Assembly: GCA_023052935.1 (NCBI GenBank)
Contig: CM041295.1
Location: 166,365,366 to 166,429,365 of the forward strand
Origin: Piezodorus guildinii
Taxonomy: Eukaryota; Arthropoda; Insecta; Hemiptera; Pentatomidae
DNA: 64,000 nucleotides
Direction of reading: 5' to 3'
Numbering within the stretch: position 1 is the stretch's first letter; each line of letters begins with the position of its first letter. A program made the position numbers and the translations under genes. Shown piece after piece: positions 22,313 through 31,099 of the stretch. The notes below the pieces were generated by a model. That model worked only from the letters and a program-made list of their open reading frames with translations, did not search any database and was not told where the DNA came from.

Positions 22313-23589
22313 CGTTAAAATATTGATTAAAAACATTAAAAGTAAATGCGAGTTAAAATGTACGCGAGCGATAAAAAATACAGCTCGAAAAACGTAATTC
22401 TAATACCCGAAAACACTTTAATTATCCCCAAAAACTACCTCTCCCCTCTAAAAAATCAAAATCAATAACTATCTTAAAACTAAATAGACGATAATTAATA
22501 TTTTTTAAATATTAGCTTGCAAAAAAACAGAACTTTATCTAAAAAACATAACAATTGGCGATAGAATATGCCAAAATTATTTTAAAAAGTCATAATTTTA
22601 ATTAAACTAATTATTTTTCAATAAATAAAACATAATATTTAAGTTTAGAAGTGATGAAAAGGGTTACAATTGCTTTGGAAAAGGTATCACTTGAAATGGA
22701 AAAGGTGACATTTGGAATAGAAATGGTTACATTTGCTTTGGAAAGGGTTACATTTGAAATGGAAAGGGTTACATTTGAAATGGAAAAGGTTACAATTGAC
22801 TTGGAAATGCATTGGAAGTATTAGTATCTAGAATGCTCTAGTAGCCCAGTAGAAATAGGATTTTGGCTAGAAAAAGGTGGGGTAAATTTAATTTTCAGGC
22901 ACGATTTTTTGTACCGCTCCCCTCATTAAAAACCCAAATTTCACACTTGTGCGTTTTCCGCCATCTTGGAAAAACCTCTAAAAAAAAGTACTTTTTTCAT
23001 TTTTTTTTCTTCTAAATCCGTTCCTCGACATTTTAGAGCAAACTTTGTCGTTAGCAATGTTAAAGAACAAGAAATTGCCTACATGTTTGGTATGTAACAT
23101 GTTGGAAAATTCGGAACATCTACTGAGATACGTGGTTGTCAATATTGGCCAAATTGTCAAAAAAACACAAAATGTCAGAAAAGTCGGCGGTTTAGCTTGA
23201 ATAACTATTTAGGTGTGCAGTTTATTAAAAAATACATAAGAAACAATCTTTTAGAGCATTATATTTCTAACAAGTTAGATGTATAACGTTTTTAATTACT
23301 TCTAATTATACGAACAAGAAATGTAGATAATAACATTTTTACTGAAAGTGCTCGGTTAATAAAAAATAAAATACTCCGTTTAAAATAGATCTTCTAAACG
23401 TGATATTATCTTAAAACCATTATTGTGTATATTCTAGGAAAAGAAAAGCGTTTTGCAACTAATAAGAACAATTTCCCAATAACTTTTGTTTAAATTGATT
23501 TATAAAAAAAAAAAAAAAAAAATTTTAATGATACACCAACAACTTTAAATAAAATATAAAGCATTTTGGTTAGTTGTTTTTTTAAGTCT

Positions 23590-24760
23590 CAAATGTATTT
23601 GATGTGTATCATTTTAAGCGAAAGGCTGCGAATCGTCAAACTTGTCTTCTTCCATGTTATATTTAATATTTGGTATATTATGCAGGATTCGAATCCGCAA
23701 TAAAGACAGACAATAGAACAAGTCCACCTTTTTTGCAGCTGCATTTTTACCACATTTCTTTTTGCATCCACAGGATATCATATTCAGTAATGTCGATGTA
23801 GCTGGTTCTTTAATCATGGTCACTGATGTTAGACCCCTAAAATTCTTCTTTTAGCTCCAGTTTTAAGGGTCTTTCACATTTCTACTTGCAGATAAGTTAG
23901 ATAACCATGAAATTCAACTGCATCGCATGTTGGAGGTATACGTGCCAATGTGCTTGCTTTAGCTTTAACAAATCGAAGATACCGCAACTCATCTATAGAA
24001 GTGTTCATATCACCACCATAAACCGACACTAGGAATTTTTCTTCAATAGCATGGATAAATAAAATTTTTCTACTAGATGTTTATATTTAAAAGATCTGGT
24101 GGAGTATAATATAACTGCTATGCCACGTCTTCCTGGTTTGCCGAAATACACATTATCTGTCTCTTATAGCCGTCACCAAAACTGAAATATCAATGTATCA
24201 ATGTATTTTCAATCACAAATACGAAATCATGTTCAGAACACAAATAAATGACTGTTTTCACAATTAAAAGATCTCCATCTTTAGCTCCTTGCTTGGCGAC
24301 AATTTACGCTCTCTCCAAATCATTTATAATCAGTGATGTAAATCCGGATTTGTTCTTTTCATTCGATTAAAACTTTTCCTTTGGCATCTGCGGAAACATT
24401 TCACCATTAAAAGAACTTAAAAAACTATAGCTTGGAACGACGATCTCTTTCAGGGCTTTTTGTAGCTCTTATATTTTCTTTAGTGGAGTATACATCAAAG
24501 ACTACCAAAAAATTATTGCCGAGATTTCGCAGTACATATGTCACATTATTCTTAAAAATTACAGAAAAACGTTCGCTCGGTTGATGAATTCCAATGTATT
24601 CTGTGTAGAAGATCTCGATCTGCTACATCAACTTCATCCTTTCCGAGTATTGCTTCATTTAGCAATGAGGTAAAAATAGAGTAAACAGAGATATTGATTT
24701 CATCCCTTATCGAAAGACTTCCTCTGGGAAAGTGACAATGAAATTGGAGAAAGTACATAT
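23590..24760 (-). pseudogene. Decayed transposon ORF with cysteine-rich C-terminus
   Basis: In pieces of different frames the minus strand reads QGAKDGDLLIVKTVIYLCSE, FGKPGRRGIA, EKFLVSVYGGDMNTSIDELR, then PPTCDAVEFHGYLTYLQVE, and finally ISCGCKKKCGKNAAAKKVD and CLYCGFESC. This order (a D-rich nuclease-like core, a YGG/PPT region, then a CXC-type cysteine-rich tail) recalls a transposon-associated protein family common in arthropod genomes that ends in clustered CxCxxxC motifs. Many stops and frameshifts are present. The family assignment is an inference and needs a profile search; no catalytic residues can be certified. Confidence 0.5.
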
Positions 24761-24949
24761 TCGAAATATTTTTTCAAATCATCAGACTGCTTAGCGATGA
24801 TCATCCTGTGGAAAGGTATCAGCAGATCCAGGGCTATTTTTCCTTTACTGTTATTAATGTGACGATTAAGTTTCCAAGGAAACCACTACATCTTTACATC
24901 AGAAATGAACGTTCTCAAAGTCGTTTGCAATTCCTAGCGTATAATATGT

Positions 24950-25145
24950 TTTCCTGTGGATGCAAAGAGAAATGTGGTAAAAATGCAGCTGCAAAAAAAG
25001 TGGACTTGTTCTATAGTCTGTCTTTATTGTGGATTTGAATCCTGCATAATAGACCAAATATTAAATATAACACAGATGAAGACGAGTTTTACGATACGCA
25101 GCCTTTCGTTCAAAATGATACATTATACACATCAAATACATTAAA
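24950..25145 (+). pseudogene. Second copy of the cysteine-rich tail, in the right arm
   Basis: The right arm carries the end of the same ORF in opposite orientation: FSCGCKEKCGKNAAAKKVDL, then CLYCGFESCIIDQILNIT in a shifted frame. Only this 3' portion is duplicated; the upstream part is present once. The arms are therefore an inverted duplication of the ORF's 3' end plus flanking non-coding sequence. Confidence 0.6.
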
Positions 25146-26089
25146 GACTAAAAAAAACAACTAACCAAAATGCTTTATATTTTATTTAAAGTTGTTGGTG
25201 TATCATTAAAATGTTTTTTTTTTGTTTTTTTTTAATCAATTAAACAAAATTATATTGGGAAATTGTTCTTATTAGTTGCAAAAACGCTTTTCTTTTCCTA
25301 GAATATACACAATAATGGTTTTAAGATAATATCATGTTTAGAAGATCTATTTTAAACGGAGTATTTTATTTTTTATTAACCGAGCACTTTCAGTAAAAAT
25401 GTTATTATCAACATTTCTTGTTCGTATAATTAGAAGTAATTAAAAATGTTATACATCTAACTTGTTAGAAATTCAATGCTCTAAAAGATTGTTTCTTATG
25501 TAATTTTTAATAAGCTGCACACCTAAATAGTTATTCAAGCTAAACCGCCGACTTTTCTGACATTTTGTGTTTTTTTTGACAATTTGGCCAATATTGACAA
25601 CCACGTATCTCAGTAGGTGTTCCGAATTTTCCAACATGTTACATACCAAACATGTAGGAAATTTATTGTTCTTTAACATTGCTAACGACAAAGTTTGCTC
25701 TAAAATGTCGAGGAACAGATTTAGAAGGAAAAAAACTAAAAAAAGTACTTTTTTTTAGAGGTTTTTCCAAGATGGCGGAAAACGCACAAAGGTGAAAAAT
25801 GTGAAAACTCGGGTTTTTAATGAGGGGAGCGGTACAAACAATCGTGCCTAAAAATTAAAATTACCCTACCTTTTTCTAGCCAACCCCCTTTTTTGGTCTA
25901 ATTCTACTGGGCTATAGGAGGAGCCCCGGTTTAGGAGCCCTGAAATTGAAAAATAAAGAGGGAAGAGTCAAGTAAGGAAAATAAGGCTAGAAAACAAAGT
26001 GTCTGAGATGTTCTATATCTTCTTCTCAGTCTTCCGCGAAACATTATACTCGATGGCTTACTAAATTTATAACTAATACAACAGAGGTA

Positions 26090-26226
26090 CATATTCAAGT
26101 ATGGAAATAAGACTGGAGTGCTGCCAATGTGTGTTTATCCTCATGCCTTTTTCATGTATTTCATGACTCAACTTATTTACTTGATGTATTAACCAATACA
26201 GTAGTAAATATCAATAAATTAAAGGG
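26090..26226 (+). mobile_element. Jockey-type LINE 3' UTR remnant
   Basis: Shows the tail architecture shared by the Jockey copies ending near 55843 and 59180: a GGAGTGCTGCCAATG region, CATGCCTTTTTCATGT, then TTTACTTGATGTATTAACCA and GTAAATATCAATAAATTAAA. No coding sequence is attached, so it is an extreme 5' truncation. Confidence 0.6.
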
Positions 26227-27499
26227 TATCGCCGAGTAAGTATGGTAAATCTACCCCTGTGTTTTTTTTTTATTCAAAGTTGGGGGTTCAATGTCGTATG
26301 AAATAAAAATAATTCACCTAAACATTCAGCTTTTTAATTCAAACGGCTTTCGAGATTTAAATAAAAACAATTGTTTTGTTTTTTATTTTATTATTTTTTA
26401 AATAGTAGAATTCGAAATTAATTAATGATGATTTTTTCCAGATTCTTAGGTGGCAAATACATGAAAAAATTATATGATCATGATTTTTAAACAAAAAGCC
26501 GATTTTTATGGTAAGAAAGAAAATTGAAATCCATGTTTTTTTAACCTTTTCGAAAGGTGTCGATCGCCGATTTTTTTCTGAAAATGTCTTTTATACTCCT
26601 CTATATACAGGAATGTTTTTCGAATATTTTGAAGTGTTGATACTGTATGAAAAAAATTAAAAACTCATTTTTTTCTGAAATTTTGCATTTAACATATATT
26701 TCTTATCATTGTTGAAACAATGCCCTACTAAGGACAGATTGTAATATCAAAACATTTTATTAACATTATAAACATTGGATGTAAGCTATGTTTTTCAAAA
26801 CGCTCTGTAACCCAATCTATTTAGCTACTATCAATCATTTCTTCTAAAATCTCGCTTGTTAAAGGTATTATCTATAGTTTTCTCTAGCAAAGATGTATTT
26901 TCGGTAAAAAAATAATTTTTGGAGCATTTTTCGATAATTTAAAAACAATAAGTTTCTTATGCCGCAAGATTTCAGAGAAAAAAAATGAGTTATTAATTTT
27001 TTTCATATTGTTCCACACATCGAAAAATTCTAAAATTGTTTCGAGTAAAGAGGAGTATAAAAGACTTTTTTTGGGGCAAAATTCGGTGAGTGACTAAGTG
27101 AATTTCGAAAATGTTAAAGAAAAATTTATTTGGATTTTCATTCATCTACTAATAATTGGTTTTTCGTTTAAGCATCATGATCATATAATTTTTTCAAGTC
27201 GATGACTTTTGGAAAATTATTTTTTTAGCTCTTAACGAAAACATATCCTCGCCAGAGATAACCATAGAGAATACCTCAAGAAGCGAGATCTTAAAAGAAA
27301 TTATTGATCGTGGCTAAATATATAGATGGTGTTATACAGAGCTAACCTGGCGTTGGCTTAACACGCCTTTTGAAAAACATAGCTTTTATCAAATCATTTT
27401 GTAGCAAAATAATTTAAAATGATTCATAAGTAATGCAATTCTGTAGTTTTGGTGAGAAATATTTGTTTACTCATTTTTCAATAATAATAAAAAATATAA

Positions 27500-27754
27500 T
27501 GATGGAGTTTTCTTGACCGTTGAGAAATTAGATGAGGAAGATGGTTGGGGGTGCGGTCATTAATTAGAAACACACATTTAAAATAAGTGTTATTCAATAA
27601 AGACTCCTAAAGACTCCTTTAGGCAGCGTCTTAAGAGTCAACCCTGATGAAGGCCCACATTGTAGGCCGAAACGTCGGCACATAATTAAAATAACACTTA
27701 TTTTAAATGTGTGTTTCTAATTAATGACCGCACCCCCAACCATCTTCCTCATCT
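27500..27754. mobile_element. 255-bp Penelope-like mini-insertion with perfect inverted arms
   Basis: Flanked by a perfect 14-bp direct repeat AATAAAAAATATAA (27486-27499 and 27755-27768), so it is a discrete insertion. The arms 27530-27594 and 27690-27754 are perfect 65-bp reverse complements (outer end AGATGAGGAAGATGGTTGGG). The left side has 30 extra bases outside the arm. The roughly 95-bp centre contains a hammerhead-like core. Long target duplications and inverted terminal copies, together with a hammerhead core, are known traits of Penelope-like elements. There is no coding capacity. Confidence 0.75.
27642..27679 (+). ncRNA. Hammerhead-ribozyme-like core
   Basis: CTGATGA (27644-27650) is followed by a short self-complementary stem (GGCC at 27652-27655 with GGCC at 27665-27668) and GAAAC then GTC (27669-27676). 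These are the conserved hammerhead core boxes CUGAUGA and GAAA, with a possible GUC cleavage triplet. The arrangement parallels that at 50806-50839 inside the PLE. Stems I and III are very short, as in minimal hammerheads reported from Penelope-like elements. Activity and full folding are not demonstrated. Confidence 0.6.
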
Positions 27755-27882
27755 AATAAAAAATATAAGTTAGCTGCAAGATTTCAGAAAAAAATTAGTT
27801 TTTATTTTTTTCATATTGTTCCACCACTTCAAAAAATTCTAAATAAATCCTGTATATAGTTGAGTGTAAAAGACATTTTCAG

Positions 27883-27913
<31 letters not shown>

Positions 27914-28197
27914 GTGATTGACACCTTTCGAAAAGGTTAAAAATCATAAATTTCAATTTTTTTTCTTTCCATAAAAATCGGGTTTTTGTTTGAGAATCAT
28001 GATAATAAATTTTTTTTTTATGTATTTGACTCCTTAGAGTTTTGAAAAAAATCATCATTAATTAATGTCAAATTTTAATATTAAAAAATAATAAAATCGA
28101 AAAAAAAGTTGTTTTTATTTAAATCTCGTTAGAATTAAAAAGCTAAATATTTATGTAAATTATTTTTATTTGAAACGAAATCGATCCCCCCAGTTCG

Positions 28198-28923
28198 AGT
28201 CAATAAAGTCACGGGGAAGAAATAAATAAATAAATGAAATCCTAAGCAGAAGCTCAAACATGTTCAACACACACTAAAACTGCAGGATACGCTCTTCTTA
28301 GCCATAACAAGAGTTGGGTGGAAACATAAAGCTGTCATGTTCCTTACTTGTACCTACAATAGCATCCTACACACTATTTATTACCTCTTTTAACGAAGAA
28401 CTCCACTATCATTCTTTTACGGATAGAGGTAGTAGCATCAAGCTGATTAAAATCTCCATGACAGCAGCATTCGTTAATTGTTTTGAGGTGACCCAAGTGG
28501 GGTAGATGAATAAAAACCTTTAATCTGCGCGACAAGCAAAAAATAATAATGTCCCTATTCCTATCAAGCCAGATAGTAGGTGTTTTACTCGTAGACCAGG
28601 AAGGTAGTCCTTGTTGAAACTATATTTACCCATCTATGACTTTTTTTCCTAGATAGTAAGGCTGAGAAACATTGGAACCAATTATTATTATACACTCACT
28701 GTATATTACGTAAACTTGAAAATCGAAATCTGCTAAACATATTATTATTTTTAAAAAAAAATTCTGTTCAGGGTCATTGAGAACACCACTTATTACCTCA
28801 AACATTGTTCTGGAGTTTCATTAATTTTAAGAATCCAATATTTGTTTATTGTCGTTGTCATAGAAACGAACAGAAACATAAAAAAAAAAATTAAAAACAA
28901 TCAGAAAATTATCTCAAGCTTAC
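28198..28923. other. No gene recognised
   Basis: Contains a region near 28270-28500 with some coding-like character on the minus strand (INECCCHGDFNQLDA) but no domain, splice pair or element end that could be supported. The rest is AT-rich. Confidence 0.4.
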
Positions 28924-29149
28924 CAGATTAATATCGTACATCCAATCTCCTTTAGTGAATAGTGAGATTATGTAATCGATAGCCTTGTTTAGACGGTCTA
29001 ACACAACATACTTCGTATGTTGTGTGTAAATCCTGAACATCCCAATTCTGATACTTCTGGGTATGGATTTAGCCCTTCTTCTTAAACGATAAAGATACGC
29101 AATCATAGTAAGAACAGTTTTTTTGCTTTTATTTCTCAGCAGAAATAGG
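28924..29149 (-). CDS. Candidate internal exon of an unrecognised host gene (E)
   Basis: The minus strand has a strong acceptor (ATTATATTTTCAG, AG at 29151-29150) and a consensus donor (CTG followed by GTAAGC, GT at 28923-28922). The 226-bp exon takes one base to complete an incoming codon and then gives 75 codons without a stop: LFLLRNKSKKTVLTMIAYLY, RLRRRAKSIPRSIRIGM, then LNKAIDYIISLFTKGDWMYD ending INL. It leaves in phase 0. The sequence is basic and partly hydrophobic; no domain was recognised. It lies on the same strand as the exons at 30.5, 40.9 and 59.5 kb. Confidence 0.6.
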
Positions 29150-29588
29150 CTGAAAATATAATTTGTATGTTAATACCTTTACTATCCACAGTTATTAGAT
29201 CATATTTATTATTCATTATGCAATTTGAATTAGAACAAAGATTTTCTTTCCATTATATATACATCTACACTTCAATTAATGTTATACACGTTTGAATTAC
29301 AATAGTTGGCTTAGGCCGTTACTATGTTAGTTTGAGATATTAAAAAAAATTATCTTTTAATATAAAAAATAAATTAATAATTTTAGACGTAAGTTTTTAT
29401 CTTATGGTTTTGATATTGGGGAGACCAGGTTAGTCGTTTGTCCAGCGTTAGTTCAAGATATTTTACTGTTTTGGTCTGAGTCAAACTAGTTGGTCAAACG
29501 AAAATAGGACAAAGACCGCGACGGAGCGTAAATTTGAGTTTAGGGACTTCTTAACGTTTATTACTGTTTTCTTTTCTATAATCTGTTT

Positions 29589-29889
29589 CTAAAGAAGATG
29601 GAGGAGTACTTGTAAATGTGGCGAAGCTGCAACTGGGTCTCTATCTTTGTCAGTCAAAATGTCTGTATCTACAGTATATATCGCCATCAGAATATGTTCA
29701 TACGTAGACATATCTGAGGTGTAAATGATGTATAACATGGATTGGCTACAATAAAAACTGGCTTTAACTACTTTACTTTCGCTTTTCCTCCCATCTTTAT
29801 CATACATATAATATATTAGAAACTTCAAAACCATCTTTAAATGAATGGAAATAGAATTATTTTCCACAAAGTAACAAACTAATATTTCT
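29589..29889 (-). CDS. Candidate exon of an unrecognised host gene (D), 3' limit unsure
   Basis: Open on the minus strand from an AG at 29891-29890 to a TAG at 29591-29589. Starting after that AG completes a codon left in phase 2, exactly what the upstream exon at 30357-30622 supplies. The product reads VCYFVENNSISIHLKMVLKF, then YMYDKDGRKSESKVVKASFY, YTSDMSTYEHILMAIYTVDT and LTDKDRDPVAASPHLQ. It could be the true C-terminus, or it could splice onward earlier: GTATGA occurs in the phase needed by the 28924-29149 exon near 29696 and 29808. The acceptor's pyrimidine tract is weak. Confidence 0.45.
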
Positions 29890-30356
29890 CTACAGATTTA
29901 AACGGATTTACCGGCTATTTGGAAAACAAATTTTTCAAACTGTATCAATGAATATTTTGCATATAAGCAAATAAAATGTCAAAGCATTTCTAAACTATAA
30001 TATATTGAGAAAAATAAATTGATAATGGTTTAATTTATTGATAAGTTTTTAAATAATTGACAAGTACTACAGCATATTGTAAATATATATTTACCTTAAA
30101 ACTCATAGTAGCATATTGTAATATATAATATCAGAACGATATTTCTAATAGTAAATGTAGTATATTGTATTGCACTTTTTAATTTGTGCAGAATATATAC
30201 TATATTTTTGTATGTGTGCCCAGATATTAATATATATATATAGTTGGTAATTACGGTAAACCTCCCTCCTTTATAATTCTCTCGTTAATAACTGAAATAT
30301 CTGCCTGATATAAATTAAAATAAAAAATCCGTAAGTTATAGCTAGAGAGTGCTTAC

Positions 30357-30622
30357 TGGGAAATGTATAGAGGATCAAACTTTGTTAGCCAGTCAAAGGA
30401 AGAGTATTTATCTAAATAAACAGATAGGATTCTTTTGTTTGATCTAATGTATTTCTTTATCAATCTGACATTTTTTACTACTGCTTTTTCTAGAAGACCC
30501 AAGCTTCTACCGTCACCTCGTAGTAAAGGATTCCACAAGAACTTCGTGTTTAAGTCCGCTTCCAGATTTGGGTGAATCTGAAGATACTCTAATGATTCCC
30601 AAATAGCATTGAGAATTTCTTC
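30357..30622 (-). CDS. Candidate internal exon of an unrecognised host gene (C)
   Basis: Minus-strand acceptor TCATTATTACAG (AG at 30624-30623) and consensus donor (CCCA followed by GTAAGC, GT at 30356-30355). The 266-bp exon enters in phase 0 and leaves in phase 2, with 88 open codons: EEILNAIWESLEYLQIHPNL, EADLNTKFLWNPLLRGDGRS, LGLLEKAVVKNVRLIKKYIR, then LDKYSSFDWLTKFDPLYIS. Amino acid use is that of a conserved soluble, helical protein and not of a transposon. I do not recognise the family. The preceding exon candidate at 40819-41040 leaves in phase 0, which fits. Confidence 0.7.
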
Positions 30623-30899
30623 CTGTAATAATGACAAATAATAATAAATAAGTACCATTTTTTAAGGAATAACAATAAGTTTAAATAATTTAATCTTAGT
30701 CAACATTAATCCATTTAATTGTATCAATATTGCTAAATGATGTGGTCAATGGATGTGGAATGATTTACTACGTTTACTATGATTTTATAAACATAGAAAG
30801 GATTAAATTGAAATATTGAAAAACGTTCTTAAATCCGAGAGATCTATTATAAATATGCAGCTGGAGTGCTGGCAATGGCCAACTTCTCCACTCATGCCT

Positions 30900-31080
30900 G
30901 AGAGTGTGTGGCTCTAGCGCCCTCACTCAGTCTCCACTGACTAGATTGGTTGGTGACGCGGCTGGGATCTCCTGACATTGTGCCTCGGCATCCATTTCTG
31001 GATGGGGAGGTTCGATTCTGAGTTCCTAGGGGCGGTATGTAAATATTGTAAATAGGTATGAATGTGGCCAAGATTATAAT
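30900..31080 (+). repeat. tRNA-related SINE candidate
   Basis: A GC-richer island in AT-rich surroundings carrying a B-box-like GAGGTTCGATTCTGAG near 31007 and an A-box-like TGGTTGGTGACGCGGCTGGG near 30948, followed by an AT-rich tail (TTATTTTATTTCATTTATTT). This is the layout of a tRNA-derived SINE. No second copy was identified in the window, so the assignment is weak. Confidence 0.4.
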
Positions 31081-31099
31081 TATTTTATTTTATTTCATT

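Larger units (their letters stand above)
20460..22838 (-). repeat. Foldback-like element, right arm (interrupted)
   Basis: Reverse complement of the left arm: the large subrepeats run from about 20755 to 21559 and resume at 22320-22440 after an LTR-element remnant. Next comes the block GGCGATAGAATATGCCAAAA (about 22556), then the 21-bp subrepeats (22660-22812) ending GACTTGGAAATGCATTGGAA. The outermost matching string, GCATTTCCAAGTCAATTGTA, appears at both ends in inverted orientation. The arms differ by many point changes and in subrepeat number, so the structure is old or has been remodelled by unequal exchange. Confidence 0.8.
22845..25917. mobile_element. Long terminal-inverted-repeat DNA element (about 3.1 kb)
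   Basis: The ends are TAGCCCAGTAGAA (left) and its inverse CTACTGGGCTA (right). Arms of about 0.95 kb (22845-23795 and 24940-25917) are close reverse complements: both hold CCGCCATCTTGGAAAAACCT, the CGACATTTTAGAGCAAACTT region and TTTGCATCCACAGGA. The 1.1-kb interior is not duplicated and carries a decayed minus-strand reading frame. A clear target-site duplication was not identified; TA or TAG is possible. The element starts within a few bases of the foldback-like structure. Confidence 0.7.
26270..28197. repeat. Compound AT-rich inverted repeat
   Basis: The outer arms pair about 26274-26560 with about 27870-28197. Left features are AAGTTGGGGGTTCAATG, ATTCAGCTTTTTAATTC and CTTTTCGAAAGGTGTCGATC; the right side holds their inverses (GAATTAAAAAGCTAAATATT, CACCTTTCGAAAAGG, ATCCCCCCAGTT). 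An inner pair matches about 26760-26925 with 27225-27400 (TAAGCTATGTTTTTCAAAACG versus TTTTGAAAAACATAGC). Part of the right arm occurs twice (about 26940-27220 and 27760-28197). No ORF was found. It may be a remodelled non-autonomous DNA element. Confidence 0.65.

Noticed and set aside
24808..25038. 76-codon plus-strand gene starting MERYQQIQGYF
   Set aside because: Its first half is interior non-coding sequence of the long-TIR element. Only the cysteine-rich second half matches the duplicated ORF end.
28314..28505. 63-codon plus-strand gene
   Set aside because: No domain or splice context. The minus strand is slightly more coding-like, but neither can be supported.
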